Source: Lanius collurio
Taxonomy: Eukaryota > Chordata > Aves > Passeriformes > Laniidae
NCBI GenBank assembly: GCA_020086605.1
Contig: JACBWW010000017.1
Location: 5,062,504-5,126,503, forward strand
Length of the DNA stretch: 64,000 nucleotides
Direction of reading: 5' to 3'
Made by a program: the position numbers and the translations under genes. The notes beneath the pieces are model-generated. The model was given only the letters and a program-made list of their open reading frames with translations, did no database searches and was not told where the DNA came from. Below are positions 26,901 to 38,700 of this stretch, piece by piece (the stretch's first letter is position 1; every line of letters begins with the position of its first letter).

Positions 26901-29900
26901 TGGCTAGAAGGCTGAAATGGAAGGGGAAAAGGTCTGAACCTACACTGCACCTTGAAGTTATTATTGCTCCAAGATGCAGGCAGCTAGAGCAAGGGAAATG
27001 AAAATAGAAATTGTAATCCAGGGTGATCATTGGTAAACAAAATACCAATGATTTTGTGTGTTTCCCCCTTTTAATTATAAAGACACAAACCCAAACATTG
27101 AATTTGTCAAGACTAGGCAAAGGTGAGCTGGCTGTGCTAAGCTGATGTCTGCCTGATCCTGTGAGGAACATTCATGTTGGGGTGGGAGATGGAGACTCTC
27201 TCCTTCATTAGTGACACCTCCAGAGCTGCATTTCTTCAGTGTTGATCCTACTCTTCATGCAAGCAGTAGAGACTTGACCAGACTGTAAAGAAAATAAAGT
27301 TATAGCTCAAACAAAAGTTTCATTATCTGTTGCCACTCCATCAGCTCTGCAGCTTTCTCTCTCTTCCCCCTCATTCTTCCACCCTGTCCCTGCCATACAC
27401 ATACGTTATTTTTCCACAACACTCTTTTAAAATTAAAATGCAGACAATATTGCTGCATTTAGTCAGATCTGTGAAGAACATCCTAGTAGTGTGATAGAAG
27501 AGTTCACAGAGTTCTTTAAGATCTCATTTTAAATCAAATGCAAAAATACTAAAAGTGTCAAACAGGGAATATCAAATTGTTCTACTTAAAGGGTAGAAAA
27601 CATGTTCTAGAAAAATATTAGAGACTTGTTTGAATGCGCTATATACATTTTAATTAACGAAAGAGGAAATTTCCCCTTAAAATTATTTATATAGTATGAT
27701 TGCTTGCATTATTGTGGCGCATTCATCACTTCTTTCCACACTATCTAATAATTTTGTTAGAATTAGAATTATAAAGAGATGTTTACTGGATACCAGTGTT
27801 GGAACTAGTGTAGCTTAAAATTCTATCGCTTCACCTGGGATGGATCAGAACTGTCTTTCAAAAATGTGGAGAAAATGCTTCAGTATAAATTATATATGTT
27901 ATGGTTTATGTCCCATTTGCACCAGTGCATGAAAAAACATCTCAGCCAAGAAGTGGTAATTTTGTGTTAGAAGATCTTAATTCTGCTGCTTTCTATCTGA
28001 TCAGTGCCCAAAGGCTCATTGTCCCAAAGAGTTTATGGTTTAAATAAGAAAATAGAGTAGAAGAAAGAGGAAAAATATATGTCTGTTTCCAAAATCACTT
28101 TATAGTGTACAGGGAGTCCAGACAGATGTGAAAACTAAGCATCAAATCCTCAGAATGTGTTTCCAGTGGCTTTTCTGCTTGTGTAATTAATAGCATGGGG
28201 AATATTATAGCTGGTTCTCAATCTGATTTATTTAATGATATGTTGATTATTTCTCTCTTAAAGTATGTGCACAGCTGTTAAAAATTTAATGTGGTTTATA
28301 GTTTTTTCATGTTGCAAAAGCTCCAGGGGAACGTTTCAAAACTGTTCTCCCAAGGATCTGTGAAAATTAAGTAAAAAATGAAAACTAATTTTATTTTGTT
28401 GTTGTTGTTTATTTCACAGGTCGCTATATGTAAGTATACATTTAAATGCTAAATCTGGGTTAGATAAACAGCTCTTCTTTGAAACTCAGAGGTGCAGAGA
28501 AACTTCCTTAATCCAGAGTGACAGTTCAAAAGACATAAAGAATGTCTGTCAAAAGCAAAGTCCTGATAGCTGAAGTAAACTGGCAGCTGCATAGTGAAAA
28601 CATCTTAATTGGTTCCTACTCTCTGCATGTCTGTAACAGAATTAAGTGATTTCCATTCACTGGGAAAAAAAATCAGTACCTGTTCCCTACTTTGTTGTTA
28701 CTCATTTGCAGAGTGGGACATGATGCTTTTTCAAGACTCTGCTGGAAATTGAATTATAGTGGCCCGTATAAAGCGACATTGATTTTCCACATCCAGATGT
28801 TTCTTGGAGGTGCACCCAGGAGGTGCCCAGCTCCCTGCTGTTTCATTTGAATTTAAAAAGCTCGTGGCAGTACATAGTCTAGTCTCTCATCTGTTATTTT
28901 AGTCCTGAATTTACTGCCATAATAATTTTTTCACCCCTGTTTAGAGATTCAGTCCCTGACTACTCCCAAAAGATAAGGAATCTGTTGCCTTCAGGTACTC
29001 CAGTTTTGTAAAACCCTTTCCATGCTAGTGGCTTTTACAAAGACATGAAATGCAGGGACCAGTGAATATATTGCTTTTTGCAGCTCTGAAATATTTCTCT
29101 CTGGATAAACTTGAGGAGTTTGAGTTAACTGAAGGAAAGTGAGTGTATAAAGAGAGTTTGTAACCTTTAAAGCACAAAAATGGGCTCCTTTTTGGACACA
29201 TTGCTAAGTACAAAATCTAAATATTAACACTGCCTTACAGTTTCTGGATGCACCAGTTGTGGGGATCTGATCTGAAGATCCTGAAGTGCTGAGAAATTTT
29301 TCGTTGAACATGTAAGGTATTCTAAGGAAACCTGATGAATAGCCAACATTCCTGGTCATGCTCAATTTAGTTACCCCAGCCCTGCCCCTCTTGCAGAAGC
29401 AGAAGTGATGGAGACACTGGAGTACTGAATGGAAAGCTGTAAATAAGTCTGGCAAAACAAATGAAAGGTTGAGTGGAAATCCTTAACACCAGACTTGAGA
29501 TAAATTGCCTGCTTAGAATTATTGAGGCACGTTTAGGCAGGGAGATTTCTGTGGGAAAGAAGAGCAGAAACAGATACTTGAAGCATGTGTGGAGTGAAAT
29601 GCTGGTGTGTGTAGGAGCTTCAGTCTGAAGACAATTCAGTGTTTTGAAAATTACAGCTGAAAATAAGCATGCTGAGGGCAGCAGAATGAGAATGATCTGG
29701 TTTGACTGAGGAGAGAATCAAAATGATACGTCATGCTCCCTTGGGAGCTGTTTTTAGGTACATTTTTGAACTTGTATGAACTGACCTCACGTGGCTGCTC
29801 ACATCTGGCTGTGCTGTGTGGTTGTGTGTCAGTGTTCACAGGAAGTGGTGATGCCTGTGCAAGAGCTTTCAATTCCAGGAGTGGAGTCCTGCAGAAGATC

Positions 29901-32086
29901 TTCCGAGGACACAAGTTCATCATCAACTGTATCCAGGTCAGGAAGGGGTTTCATGGTGGGGTTTCTTCCTTTTGGTTGCTCCCTCATTTGTTTTGTGGGA
30001 CCTGGTGTGGCTGACTGTTCTGTGTGTCTTTGATTGGATATTGCTCTAGGATAAGACTTGAATATTCTGTATGTAATTTTAGAAAAGCTTGTTAATAATA
30101 ATAAGTGAAATCACAGAATGAGTCCCTAGGGACAGCCCCATGTCTGGGATTGGGGATTTTTCAGGTCAGGTTGGATAAGCAGCCACAAGAACTGAGACAG
30201 ATGAACTGTGGGGCATGGAATGGACTCCAGCCTCATGAGACCCTTTCCATTACAAGACACTAATGATAAGTGTTTGCAGTGCTCAAGGGGAAAAGAAATT
30301 CCTGCTTTATGCAGGCAGAATAATATTATAGCATCATCCCCCAAACCACCCTGGGGCATGGCATCCCTAAACAGTCTGAAGCAGCTCAGTAGTGGTGTCT
30401 GACCCACATCCTGCCAGGCAAATGGAGGAGTCTCTGCCCCTGGCTAAAAACTGAAAGTTAATGTTTGCATATTGTCTAGGCTCAAGTGAGACTGGCATTT
30501 AATGGTTAAAACAGGAGGAATTAATAATTCTTGGTGTCCATGCAAAGACCATGGAATCGTAGAGGGGTTTGCATTGGAAAGGACCTAATTTCAACCCCCC
30601 TGCCACGGGCAGGGACACCTTCCACAAGACTAGGTTGGTCAGTGCCCCTTCCAACCTGGCCTTGAACACTTCCAGAGATGAAGCAGCCACTCTAAGAATC
30701 TGCATCTCCCTGCACTGGGATCTCAGTATAAGCTGTGTGCAGAATGAAGATTTTCATTTACAGTGTGAGACACCATTGGTAATTCTGGCAGGCTGACAGT
30801 CCAAAGAAAAAAGAGAGGAGATAGAATTTCTTTTGGAGTTGATCCCAAGCACATAAAGTTGTAAATATGGTTTTCTCTTGTATATTCTTCTGACTTAGCA
30901 AAAGGCTGGATGATCTTAAACTTCAAACTCCTGGTACCGGGCAGTTGCTGTGTAGCAGGCGAGCACCTGGATGCGTTTGGGGAGTACCTGGTAGAATCAC
31001 CCTGGGCAGCCCCAAGAATTGACAAGACCCAAGCTTGGCTTTTTATTCTTCTTTGTAACTTAATTTCCAGCTGTACAGGGGCAAAAAAACCCAGGAAGAG
31101 AGAGGACTGAGAAGTGGCAATCTTAAGGTGATCTTAAGTATATTAAGGAGAGCTGGATGAGGGGTGTGGTCCTCGTGGGGTGCTTCATGTAAGCCAGGGG
31201 GATGCTCACTTCACAGCATGGGCAGGCTGGCACAGAGTACCCACAGCGGGGACAAGACTGATGCAGGAGCAGGAACCTCATCAAAACTGATGTCTGGCTT
31301 CCAGGGCAGGACAAGGACAATTGGGAACATTATCAACAGCAGCAAATGGCTCATAAAGGAAATGAAACCACAGCAGTGAATCCAGGTTTAATTAGTGCAG
31401 GCTTTGAAGAACAATGGAGTTTGAAGGAGGAATTGTACCTATAACTTACTGCAGACGAGGAAGGGAAGTGAGAAAGGAAGCATTGCTGAACCCCCTGCTG
31501 CCCACTGATGATGATTTTGGTGCCTCCTTAAGCTCTGCATCAAAACCAGCAGTCTGAAAACAGTGCAGAAATTCCCAGCCACAGCCTGCTCTGACACTGG
31601 GTTTAGTTCTCCATTGCCTTTCTAGAGGGTCTGGGTTATAAATAACTCTTGCTGTTTATGGCTCTGTGAAGCTGCTGAGAAATGAGTCCTGACTTGGTAA
31701 TGTGTCATCCCACTTCAGCAGCTTTTGTGATAATTTATACTGACTCTTGCAATGAGCTCAGGCCTTAAGTGTTGGGATCAAGCTGTGTTTGCTCTGATTT
31801 TTGACAGTTTGATTGTGCCAATTCCGAGCTGTATGGCTCGGTATTAAGTGGGACCCTGTTGTTCCAGATTCACAACGAGCTGCTCTACACAGCTTCCCAC
31901 GATGGCACACTGCGGATTTGGGACATCCGGGGGATATGCAAGAGAAACAAGCGGCGCCTGAAGAAGGAGAGGTCTGTGCAGGGCAGGAGCTCCCAGAAGG
32001 GGAGTCTGTCTCGTCTCTTCAACAATAAAGTTGGCTGTATGGTCCAGCAGGAGAATGGGGAGCACGAGGCTGTTGAACTGATGTGA
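11800..32086 (+). CDS. WDR86: WDR86, WD repeat-containing protein 86 (complete, 6 coding exons)
   Basis: Coding exons are 11800-11962, 14685-14826, 16258-16690, 25368-25503, 29833-29936 and 31868-32086. All junctions are GT-AG, phases agree, and the sum is 1197 nt or 398 aa; human WDR86 is about 376. The protein is almost entirely WD40 blades, with repeated GH...WD-type units such as GSEDGTARLW, GSYDRTARCW, GSTDCTVKVW, GSADRTVKCW and ASHDGTLRIWD, consistent with a seven-bladed propeller and a scaffold role. The start is chosen because MGNSGS aligns with human MGGGGS and follows a CpG island. The molecular function of WDR86 is poorly known. Three oddities stand out: an 11-Glu run at residues about 153-163, a Gly2 myristoylation-type N-terminus, and a basic tail after the last blade carrying SLSRLFNNKVGC, a motif shared with human. 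The call is firm; exon 1 transcription start is not determined. Confidence 0.95.
13565..13622. repeat. T/G-rich low-complexity tract, WDR86 intron 1
   Basis: TTTGTTTGTTTTC and TTTTGTTTTG units ending in a T run. Confidence 0.8.
13712..13840 (+). mobile_element. Possible ancient MIR-like SINE relic
   Basis: The order GAAAGCTTATAATCTAAATG, AATTTCACACAAGAGGTC and GCTGGGACTTGAATCCTGAG resembles the core and tail of amniote MIR elements. Old and diverged. Confidence 0.45.
14685..14826 (+). CDS. WDR86: WDR86 coding exon 2
   Basis: Encodes residues 55-101 and part of Arg102 (HESYITFCHLENEAAFTC..., ending at GHTSIVN). Acceptor is TTCCTAG|GACATG, donor AACAG|GTAGGG. Contains the second blade, with TIRKWD as its closing strand. 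Confidence 0.93.
14827..16257 (+). other. WDR86: WDR86 intron 2
   Basis: AT-rich with the CCAAA tract. Nothing else is recognised. Confidence 0.85.
15917..15963. repeat. CCAAA-type low-complexity tract, WDR86 intron 2
   Basis: Imperfect AACCCAACCAAACCCAAACC and then AACAACACAACAAAC. A similar AACCCAACCC tract lies at 17105-17131 in intron 3. Confidence 0.75.
16258..16690 (+). CDS. WDR86: WDR86 coding exon 3, with poly-Glu insert
   Basis: The largest exon, residues 102-246, covering blades 3 to 5. The GAG/GAA tract at 16409-16441 encodes 11 consecutive Glu in the loop between two blades, where human has a short EE-containing linker. Acceptor TTTTGCAG|AATCC, donor CTAGAG|GTAAGG, ending in phase 0. 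Confidence 0.93.
16409..16441 (+). repeat. WDR86: GAG/GAA coding microsatellite in WDR86
   Basis: Eleven Glu codons in a row, a mix of GAG and GAA, inside exon 3. Confidence 0.95.
16691..25367 (+). other. WDR86: WDR86 intron 3 (largest, 8.7 kb)
   Basis: Holds the 22628-23192 CR1. The rest is unique sequence without recognisable exons. Confidence 0.85.
22628..23192 (+). mobile_element. CR1 LINE, 5'-truncated, with remains of the reverse transcriptase C-terminus
   Basis: In WDR86 intron 3. Shows the avian CR1 3' region: the RPHMQCCIQLWSLQHRKD-type end of the polymerase ORF, then the 3' UTR ending with CTTCCAACCC...TGTGATTCTAA. The longest CR1 copy in the window. An open frame of about 150 codons remains but it is a 3' fragment. 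Confidence 0.9.
25368..25503 (+). CDS. WDR86: WDR86 coding exon 4
   Basis: Residues 247-291 (LVNRHLYSGSADRTVKCW... to YHAGI). Acceptor CCCTCAG|CTGG, donor GGGATCT|GTAAGT. The split codon T|TG joins exon 5 as Leu292. Confidence 0.93.
25504..29832 (+). other. WDR86: WDR86 intron 4
   Basis: Unique AT-rich sequence; no repeats or genes recognised. Confidence 0.8.
29833..29936 (+). CDS. WDR86: WDR86 coding exon 5
   Basis: Residues 292-326 (FTGSGDACARAF... to GHKFIINCIQ). Acceptor TGTGTCAG|TGTTC, donor ATCCAG|GTCAGG. The sequence is close to human FTGSGDACARAF. Confidence 0.93.
29937..31867 (+). other. WDR86: WDR86 intron 5
   Basis: Contains the 30549-30692 CR1 only. Confidence 0.8.
30549..30692 (-). 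mobile_element. CR1 LINE 3' fragment
   Basis: In WDR86 intron 5. Minus orientation: GGAATCGTAGAGG..., GGAAAGGACCTAATTTCAAC, then GACACCTTCCACAAGACTAG, the usual CR1 3' UTR order read backwards. Confidence 0.85.
31868..32086 (+). CDS. WDR86: WDR86 last coding exon
   Basis: Residues 327-398 and the TGA stop at 32084-32086. It encodes the last blade (LLYTASHDGTLRIWDIRG), then a Lys/Arg-rich stretch, SLSRLFNNKVGC, and a bird tail ending VELM that is longer than the human end. Acceptor GTTCCAG|ATTCAC. Confidence 0.93.
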   Translation: MHNELLYTASHDGTLRIWDIRGICKRNKRRLKKERSVQGRSSQKGSLSRLFNNKVGCMVQQENGEHEAVELM

Positions 32087-33030
32087 CTGCCCAGAGCAGG
32101 CTTTATGTCAGTGACCAAAGCTGAACCTTTTGTTTTCTGCACCACTGTGTCCATGTAAACCAGAACGTGGAAAGAGATGGGAAATGCTTTGCCTGAATCT
32201 CTGTGTGAGGAGCCAGGATTCTCTGGGGCTGCCAAATGGACTTGTGTCAGATCCTGTGGCTGCAGCTGACTCAGCTGTGCAGCTCTGGGATCGGGAGGGG
32301 AGTCAGCGTGGTTCAGGTGAGGTACCACTCTGTGTGAGCAAGTAGGAACTTTCCTGATGACAGCTGGTGTCAATTCCCTCAGGCACAGATGTGTTTCATC
32401 TCTGCCTGCCCAGTGTCTAAAGAGATGTTTTGCCACTGCTGTTGCCCACTCCCATGACCCCTGCTCAGCCCAGTGTGGCAGTGAAAGGTGTCCTGCTGTG
32501 AAATGTGACCTTGAATTCCGTCTTCACAGCTGACCTTCGGGTCAGGCATTGGATGATGAGGCCAACACAGGAGAGTCTGGCCTCTGCAGCAGGAGTTTAA
32601 AGCAGACTGGACACTCTCTTTGGGAAGCTGGGAGTAGTAGGACAGAAATTCATTTAATTGGTTTTTTTTTTTAACAAAACATAATCCACAGAACAAGCTA
32701 AACCTCAGCCCTATTTGCTGACCTTGTGTTGTCTTTCCTCTTCCCAAAGCTGTGTCTTGCTAGGTTGCCAGTAGCATTGGATAAACAGTCAAACTCAAGA
32801 GTTTTCCCAGTCCTTTTCCAGGTTCATCCTTCTCTGATAACCACTGAGCCATGAATTAACAAGGGTTCTTATATTTTTCTATTTGCAGATATCGCTCTTT
32901 GTAGAACCAGTACAAAAATATCTAACCACATGTTTTTATTTTTATGGCTTTATTTATTCTGTACTACAGCAAGATAAAACTGCTGTAATCCTTTTATAGA
33001 ATGGATTAATAAACATGTGGTATCTACAGA
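32087..33030 (+). other. WDR86: WDR86 3' UTR with polyadenylation signal
   Basis: Follows the WDR86 stop codon without another splice site that I trust. A canonical AATAAA lies at 33008-33013, with a T/G-rich stretch shortly after, so cleavage near 33025-33040 is expected. The exact end is inferred. Confidence 0.7.
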
Positions 33031-35129
33031 CTATTGACTGTCTAGTTTTTATTGTCTCATAGATGGGGGGGAGAGGGGGTGTGGCCTGGCTGCAGAAGCA
33101 CAGCGGTTAAGAATGGATGGAATATGGGGAAAAAAACCCACATCTACTTTTGGAAACATTTCTTGCCTTCCCATCTCTGCTGGGGTTGGAGTTGGATATA
33201 TGTGGAACTGTCCTGCCTCCTACAAGGCACCAGAGTGCCAAAGCTCAGTTCTGGTATTAGGGGAAGGAGTGACCAGAATCAAAGCACAGACTTAAGGGAA
33301 AGCAGGGATGAGAGAGGGATGAGCCCTGACTCAGTGCTGCCCTGGTGGTACCAAAGACACCTGTTCTGACACCTTAACACAGTGTCAGTGGGCCAGGCCC
33401 ATCACAGACCCTGATCCCCTCTCCTCCTAAGCAGCTTTGGTAGTTCTTACCTGGCAGGTTTCCACATCTAGTAAGAAACAGCATTTAAATTATGTGAAAT
33501 GCCTACCAAGAGACTAATTTGGGAGGTCATCTGCATCGTGCAGACTTAATTGCACTGTAAACCTCTCAGGCTGGTCATTGAATCTCAGTGACACGTTCTT
33601 GAGCTGGTGGTGGCTTGCCATGCAGCTGACTGTATTTTGCTTCTGAGGACAACACTAAATAGGAAGCCTTTAGGAGATGGATGGAGTTCCTCAGACCACC
33701 GGGGCTGTAATTTCTGTTTAAAACTTCACATGCACTACCTGAGACACAAGAGCCAATCTGGGCATACAGCAGCTGCACATGCAATCAGCAGACAGATATC
33801 TCAAAGAGTGGAATTAATGAGTCATTACCACTTCTGCCTGTTGCTAAACATATCAGTGCCTCCAAATACATGGTCAAAATTAACTTGGAGCTTTCAGCCA
33901 ATGCCTCCTGCCCTGCTGATCACTTACAACTGTGCTGGCAGAGTTACATCATTGATGAATGGCTGCTCTGACAAGCACTGCATGTTATGATGCTAATTTT
34001 AAATTCCCCAAGGACAAACCTTCCCTTCTGAAGTTGTCGCTGCCAGTTTGCTGTGCAAGCCACTTCAAAGAGAATTGCTGCCTCTGCAGCCCAACTCTGC
34101 CTTCAGTGCATGCCCAGGGGCAGGCAGGCAATGCCAGGAGGCCAGGAGGTTTGGGAAGGAAGGAGTAAATTTTTATGTTTCCACTTCCTGCTTGTTAAAA
34201 CTACATCCATGACTTGCATGTTTTCAGTTTGAAATTCTTTTCTCTATTCTGTTTTCGCTCTGCCTTTTGTCCAGAGGTTCCTCAGTGCTGGCCTGTAAAG
34301 AAACACGATATAAGGGGTGCTGTGGCTGGTTTTTCCTCAGAAGCTTGTACTGCTGGCTTTGGAAATCCTTCAGCCTTCAGGGTAGAGATACAAAGCCACT
34401 CAATTTTTATAGCACTTGCCTTGATACAGAAGAATGAAATACAAATAATTCCTTAACAGTGTAATCACTGCCTGCTTTTTGCTGTGCTTGGCTGAGGGAA
34501 TCCGTATAAAAACCACTCCCCACTGCTGCAGCCGAGCAGTCATTCCGCAGGCCACAGCCCTGCTCCCTGCAGTGCCACAGCAGTTCAAGCCCTCATTTCC
34601 CGGCCGGTAAGTGCCGGGGAAGGAGACACTGTCACCACACGGTTGATGTTCTGGCTGGAAGTGGAGAGCGCGGCCGCTTCCCTGCTCCCACCGGCTCCGC
34701 ACGGGGCCTGGGCTCCCTCTACCGAGAGCGTGGAGTCATGGAAAGCAAATAAACCACGGCCAAGCAAAGCTGCCCGGCAGAGGAATGTCCGTTCCCGCCG
34801 CAGAGGAGTGCTTACACTGCAGGAAATGGATGTTATAAAACCACAAAACCCTCCAAACGCTTCTTCAGAACGCTGGAACTGGACACAACTACTGAGCCAG
34901 CGCCTGAACCAAATTCTGTTCAACAGCTGATTGCAGAAAATCCTGTAATCCCCCAGAAATCCATCAGCCTTAAGCCACACACCTGCAGAGGTTAAACAGA
35001 GCTGCTCAGGGAAAGTGGTTATTTAGTTATAAAAGCAAATTCCAGTAAATCACTCCCCCAGCCCCAGGACAGGGCCCTGCCAGGTAGTTCCCACTTTTTA
35101 ACAAAGCACAGAAGTCTCTTACCGAAGGC
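33031..35129. other. Gap between the convergent 3' ends of WDR86 and NUB1
   Basis: About 2.1 kb. Apart from the GC-rich patch with promoter-like signals at 34505-34830 there is nothing recognised. Confidence 0.6.
34505..34606 (+). promoter_or_regulatory. Candidate TATA promoter and first exon of an unannotated transcript
   Basis: TATAAAAA at 34505-34512 is followed by a TCATTCC initiator match at 34540-34546 and then a strong donor CCGGCCG|GTAAGTG with GT at 34607. This lies between the WDR86 and NUB1 3' ends in a small GC-rich patch reaching to about 34830, with an AATAAA at 34748-34753. Sequence signals only; no protein match. Confidence 0.35.
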
Positions 35130-35633
35130 AGAAGCAGCACAGAGTTACCTTTATTGCCTGTGTAACACCTGCAGCAAGGGACAAGCAGAACACGGTATAA
35201 ACCCACGCACAATAGATACATTAATGTCTCTTAGAAATCTTTCAGAAGAAAAGTTGGAAAGCTGATATACCTCTACAGTCTCATGAGCTAAGGTTTCTCA
35301 TTTACAAATCCATGTTTTTCTTTTAAAGCTGGTATTTTAAAATGGTATAGAAATGCTTCTTTACTGAGTTAACTTATTTCACAATAAAAATATAGTTTAG
35401 TTCTATTAAATTTTCTTCTGAAAATAAATGTTTCTATTTTCTATGACAATAAATTACAATGTATCACAAATGTAGGCTTTAAGCAGAGTTACAAATAAGC
35501 AGGAATTAAGTATTCCAACTATAGTTTAACTGAATTCAAGGCCCTTAAGTAAGAGATAAGCTGAAGGTGCATTTATGATCCAAACTCAGTTTGACAAGGT
35601 AAATACATATAACTGAAGTAGATTTAATGGGAT
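35130..35633 (-). other. NUB1: NUB1 3' UTR
   Basis: AT-rich sequence after the stop codon. A minus-strand AATAAA sits at 35155-35150. Other AT-rich hexamers occur closer to the stop, so the exact end is inferred. Confidence 0.55.
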
Positions 35634-35797
35634 TTAGTGCTGCGGCACTTGTATATAGGATAAGTATTCATGAATTATCTGTTCTTCTTCCTCAAGTGTT
35701 AAATCCAGATAATCCTCTTCATGTTCAGGAATATCCTCTAGGATTTCATTGACTGCATCAGTCTCCATGTCTTCATCTGTTGGTGAACTCGAGGAAC
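35634..35797 (-). CDS. NUB1: NUB1 last coding exon
   Basis: Residues 558-611 and the TAA at 35636-35634. Highly acidic: [20 protein letters not shown] then [20 protein letters not shown]. The last residues (SYIQVPQH) differ from the human end (SYVENRKSATKKN), so the tail is lineage-specific. Acceptor TTGGAAG|GTTCC. Confidence 0.93.
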
Positions 35798-38700
35798 CTT
35801 CCAATAAAAAGCAGCAGCAGTGAATTCACCTCTGAAAGAAGTTGGTGCTCTCCCTGTTTCACCATCAGGGCTGCTCTGCCAGCCCCTTCTGGCACAACCA
35901 CCCCTTGCAGTTACTCTGCAAAGGACTAGGCAGGATGGACATTTTTCCTTATTACTTAAAAGTGGTGTAGGAAAGCCTTTAATTGTACAACAGGGATCAC
36001 TACAGCTCTGGCAAACAATGAGAGAAAAAAATATGTGCAAGTTTCTTCATTAAATGGAAAGTATCAATTAGAGTTCTATCCCATAAGGGACACGAGGAAG
36101 GAGTATGGAGGCAGGTCAGCCACCTGCAGAGCACAGATCTGGAATAAACTCCTTAGCCTTGCCCAGGACACCCCGAGTGTCACCTTTTCTTCTGAGCTAC
36201 ACCTGCCTGCAGCTGATGCCTGTCCCCTCTGGTCCCTGCCTGGCTGTCACTGCAGGGGTTGCAGCTCACCTGGGATAACAGCTGCTTTCCTGTAACTGTG
36301 TTCCCGGTAACAGCAGCCTGGGGCATTACTGGAGCCCCCGTGTCACTACTACAGCAGGAATTGCTTAACTATTTCCTACAAAAGCCAGAAGAACAGCCTT
36401 GCCTTCCCTTCCCCTCTGCTGGATGCAACATTCTCACCTGCAGACTCGGTGAGCAGGTCTTTGGAAGAAGCGGATTCCTCTGATGGACTGGACCCTTCTG
36501 AAGACAGCAGCAGTGAAGGGGGAAGAACTCCCCCATAATGAGCAAGGGTTTGGGAAGCCACGTGGATGTTCCCTTTAAAGACCTTTAAAGCTTGCTCTGC
36601 TGACTCACGGCTGAAACCCATGTACATCAGCTGCAGGACGGGGAAAAAGGAATAATAAAGAAAATCTGGGAAAATCCAAGCTCATCTGACACCAGGGTCT
36701 GACAGGAATCTGCTTCTGCATCTGACAGTCATTCTCTCACAGAGAGAAAAGTGCTGCATGCCAGGAATTCCAGGACACTGACTCTGATTTACTGGAACAG
36801 TTAACAACAGGGCAGTGACCTATTAAAAGCATGGGGAGGTTGAGCAGGATCAAGAGCCTCTTGTCTAGTACCAGACCAATTCTTTTTCTGTTTTCAAAAT
36901 GAAACTTCAAAGCACTCCAGTGTAGGGGGGGGAGGGTACATGTACTGTTTACTTTTTCTAGGCAATACAGTTTACTTGCCTGTTACACAGGCAATCACAC
37001 AGCCACACTAATTACTAACGAGCTTGTCAGACAGCCTGTCATGAGAAATACACATTCCAATTCTTTGCCTTGTGCACTGCAGAGTTTAGAGACTTGAATA
37101 AATTTCTCATTTGCTGTCTTTTCTGGAGATAGAGCATTATTATGGACATACTTCCCCTCCACATCCATGCATGGCAGGCTGGTGCAATGCGCAGGAAGTA
37201 CACACAAATTACACGTTAGCCCGAGTGACTTCACCATTAAGAGTGGATGCCAGACCCTGGAGTGTGACAGCCTGAGTGACATGGGTCAAAGAATATTTGT
37301 GAAGCTTTGCTTAAGGAAAATCTGCTGTCTTTGCAAGCATAATTCACAGACAAGACAAATAACTCACAAGAAAGCAAGTAGTCTAGCTTACTTGCTCAAT
37401 ACTTTCTTGGGAAACCTGAAACTGGTCCATGGCCACAGAATCATCATCATCATCTTCCAACAGTAACTCGGGATTGTCAAGAATAAACTGCAATAAAACA
37501 GAGAGACTAGAATAGAGCAACAGAGCTACAACAGTCCTCAACCCAGTGGTGTATGCAGCCCAATGATTGATATAAGCAAACCTCAGCCAACTTCAGTGAT
37601 ATCTGATTTATTGGGTCAGGAAGTGCAAGTGCAGTCATTAAAGTTCAGAAAACGTAGCTATGAACTAAAAAACATAGACTACAGAAAAATCATTTACCTT
37701 AAAGGCTTGGTCCAGGTTTCCTTGTGTATTTTGGAGAGCTACCTGAGCAGCTCTCTCTGAGTAGCCCATACTTTTCAGGGTATTGATGTCTTCCAGTCGC
37801 TGCCGCCTTTTAGCTCTCTCCTCCCTCCTGATCTGTGCCTTTTCCTGCAAGAGCACAGACATTGCAAAGCTCACTGTGCACGGGAATGCTTTAACACACA
37901 GCCTATGCATGTAGGGTTTCTCAGATTTTTTTGCTTTAATTTTGAATCTCTTGAGGAAAAGACTTTTTTTTTTTTGTAAATACAGACTGTGCTGCCAGAC
38001 ACTCGTTCCTAAATAAAGCTGCATTTCCATGAGCCAGCCCTGTCGCCACACTTCCGCTCTGCAGATCAGATCTGGTGCCATCACAGCTATTCCAGGCCCT
38101 GTGTGGTAAGTGACAAACCCGTTTGGCAGATGGGCCCACAGACAAGACTTGCCAAGGACAGACAGTCAGAACCAGGCAGGGAGCCAAGGAGTTCTGTTCA
38201 GCCTTCCCTCAGCCAGCTGGCTTTTCAGTCCACACTTCACTGTCTCAAGTCTAGGACTGCCTCCTCAGCGTACCAAACATCACTTCAGATCTGGACAGCA
38301 CTGTCTTCACTCACTCTAGCACAAAAAAATCCTCTTTCCCTCCTGGATCTTTCAAGTACAAAACCACAATAGGGGACAGCCAAGCTTGGGAGTGACAGCT
38401 TGGTCCTGGTGGTTTATTCCCATACAGAGCACTGTTGAGTAGCAAACACTGGTGCAAAGCCTTCCCCATGTGCCTCTGTGGTACAACCACAGGTCTTAGG
38501 CGCTCTCATTCCATCTGTTTTGAGACAGAGCTTCTCTTGTTAATGCATTAAGTTTTGGTTTCAAACTTGTGCCAACACGTCAAACTGTCAGCTACACCAA
38601 CAGTGCCAAAGCGAGATAATCCAAGTCCTTAATTTAGTACCACGCTGCTCTGGCCACACAACACACATCTCATGACACCCCTGCTCAGATGATCTGTGAT

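Noticed and set aside
34585..34980. 131-codon minus-strand frame and 95-codon plus-strand frame in the convergent gap
   Set aside because: They overlap each other, have no homology I recognise, and the plus frame begins after the strong splice donor. The transcript signal was kept, the proteins were not.
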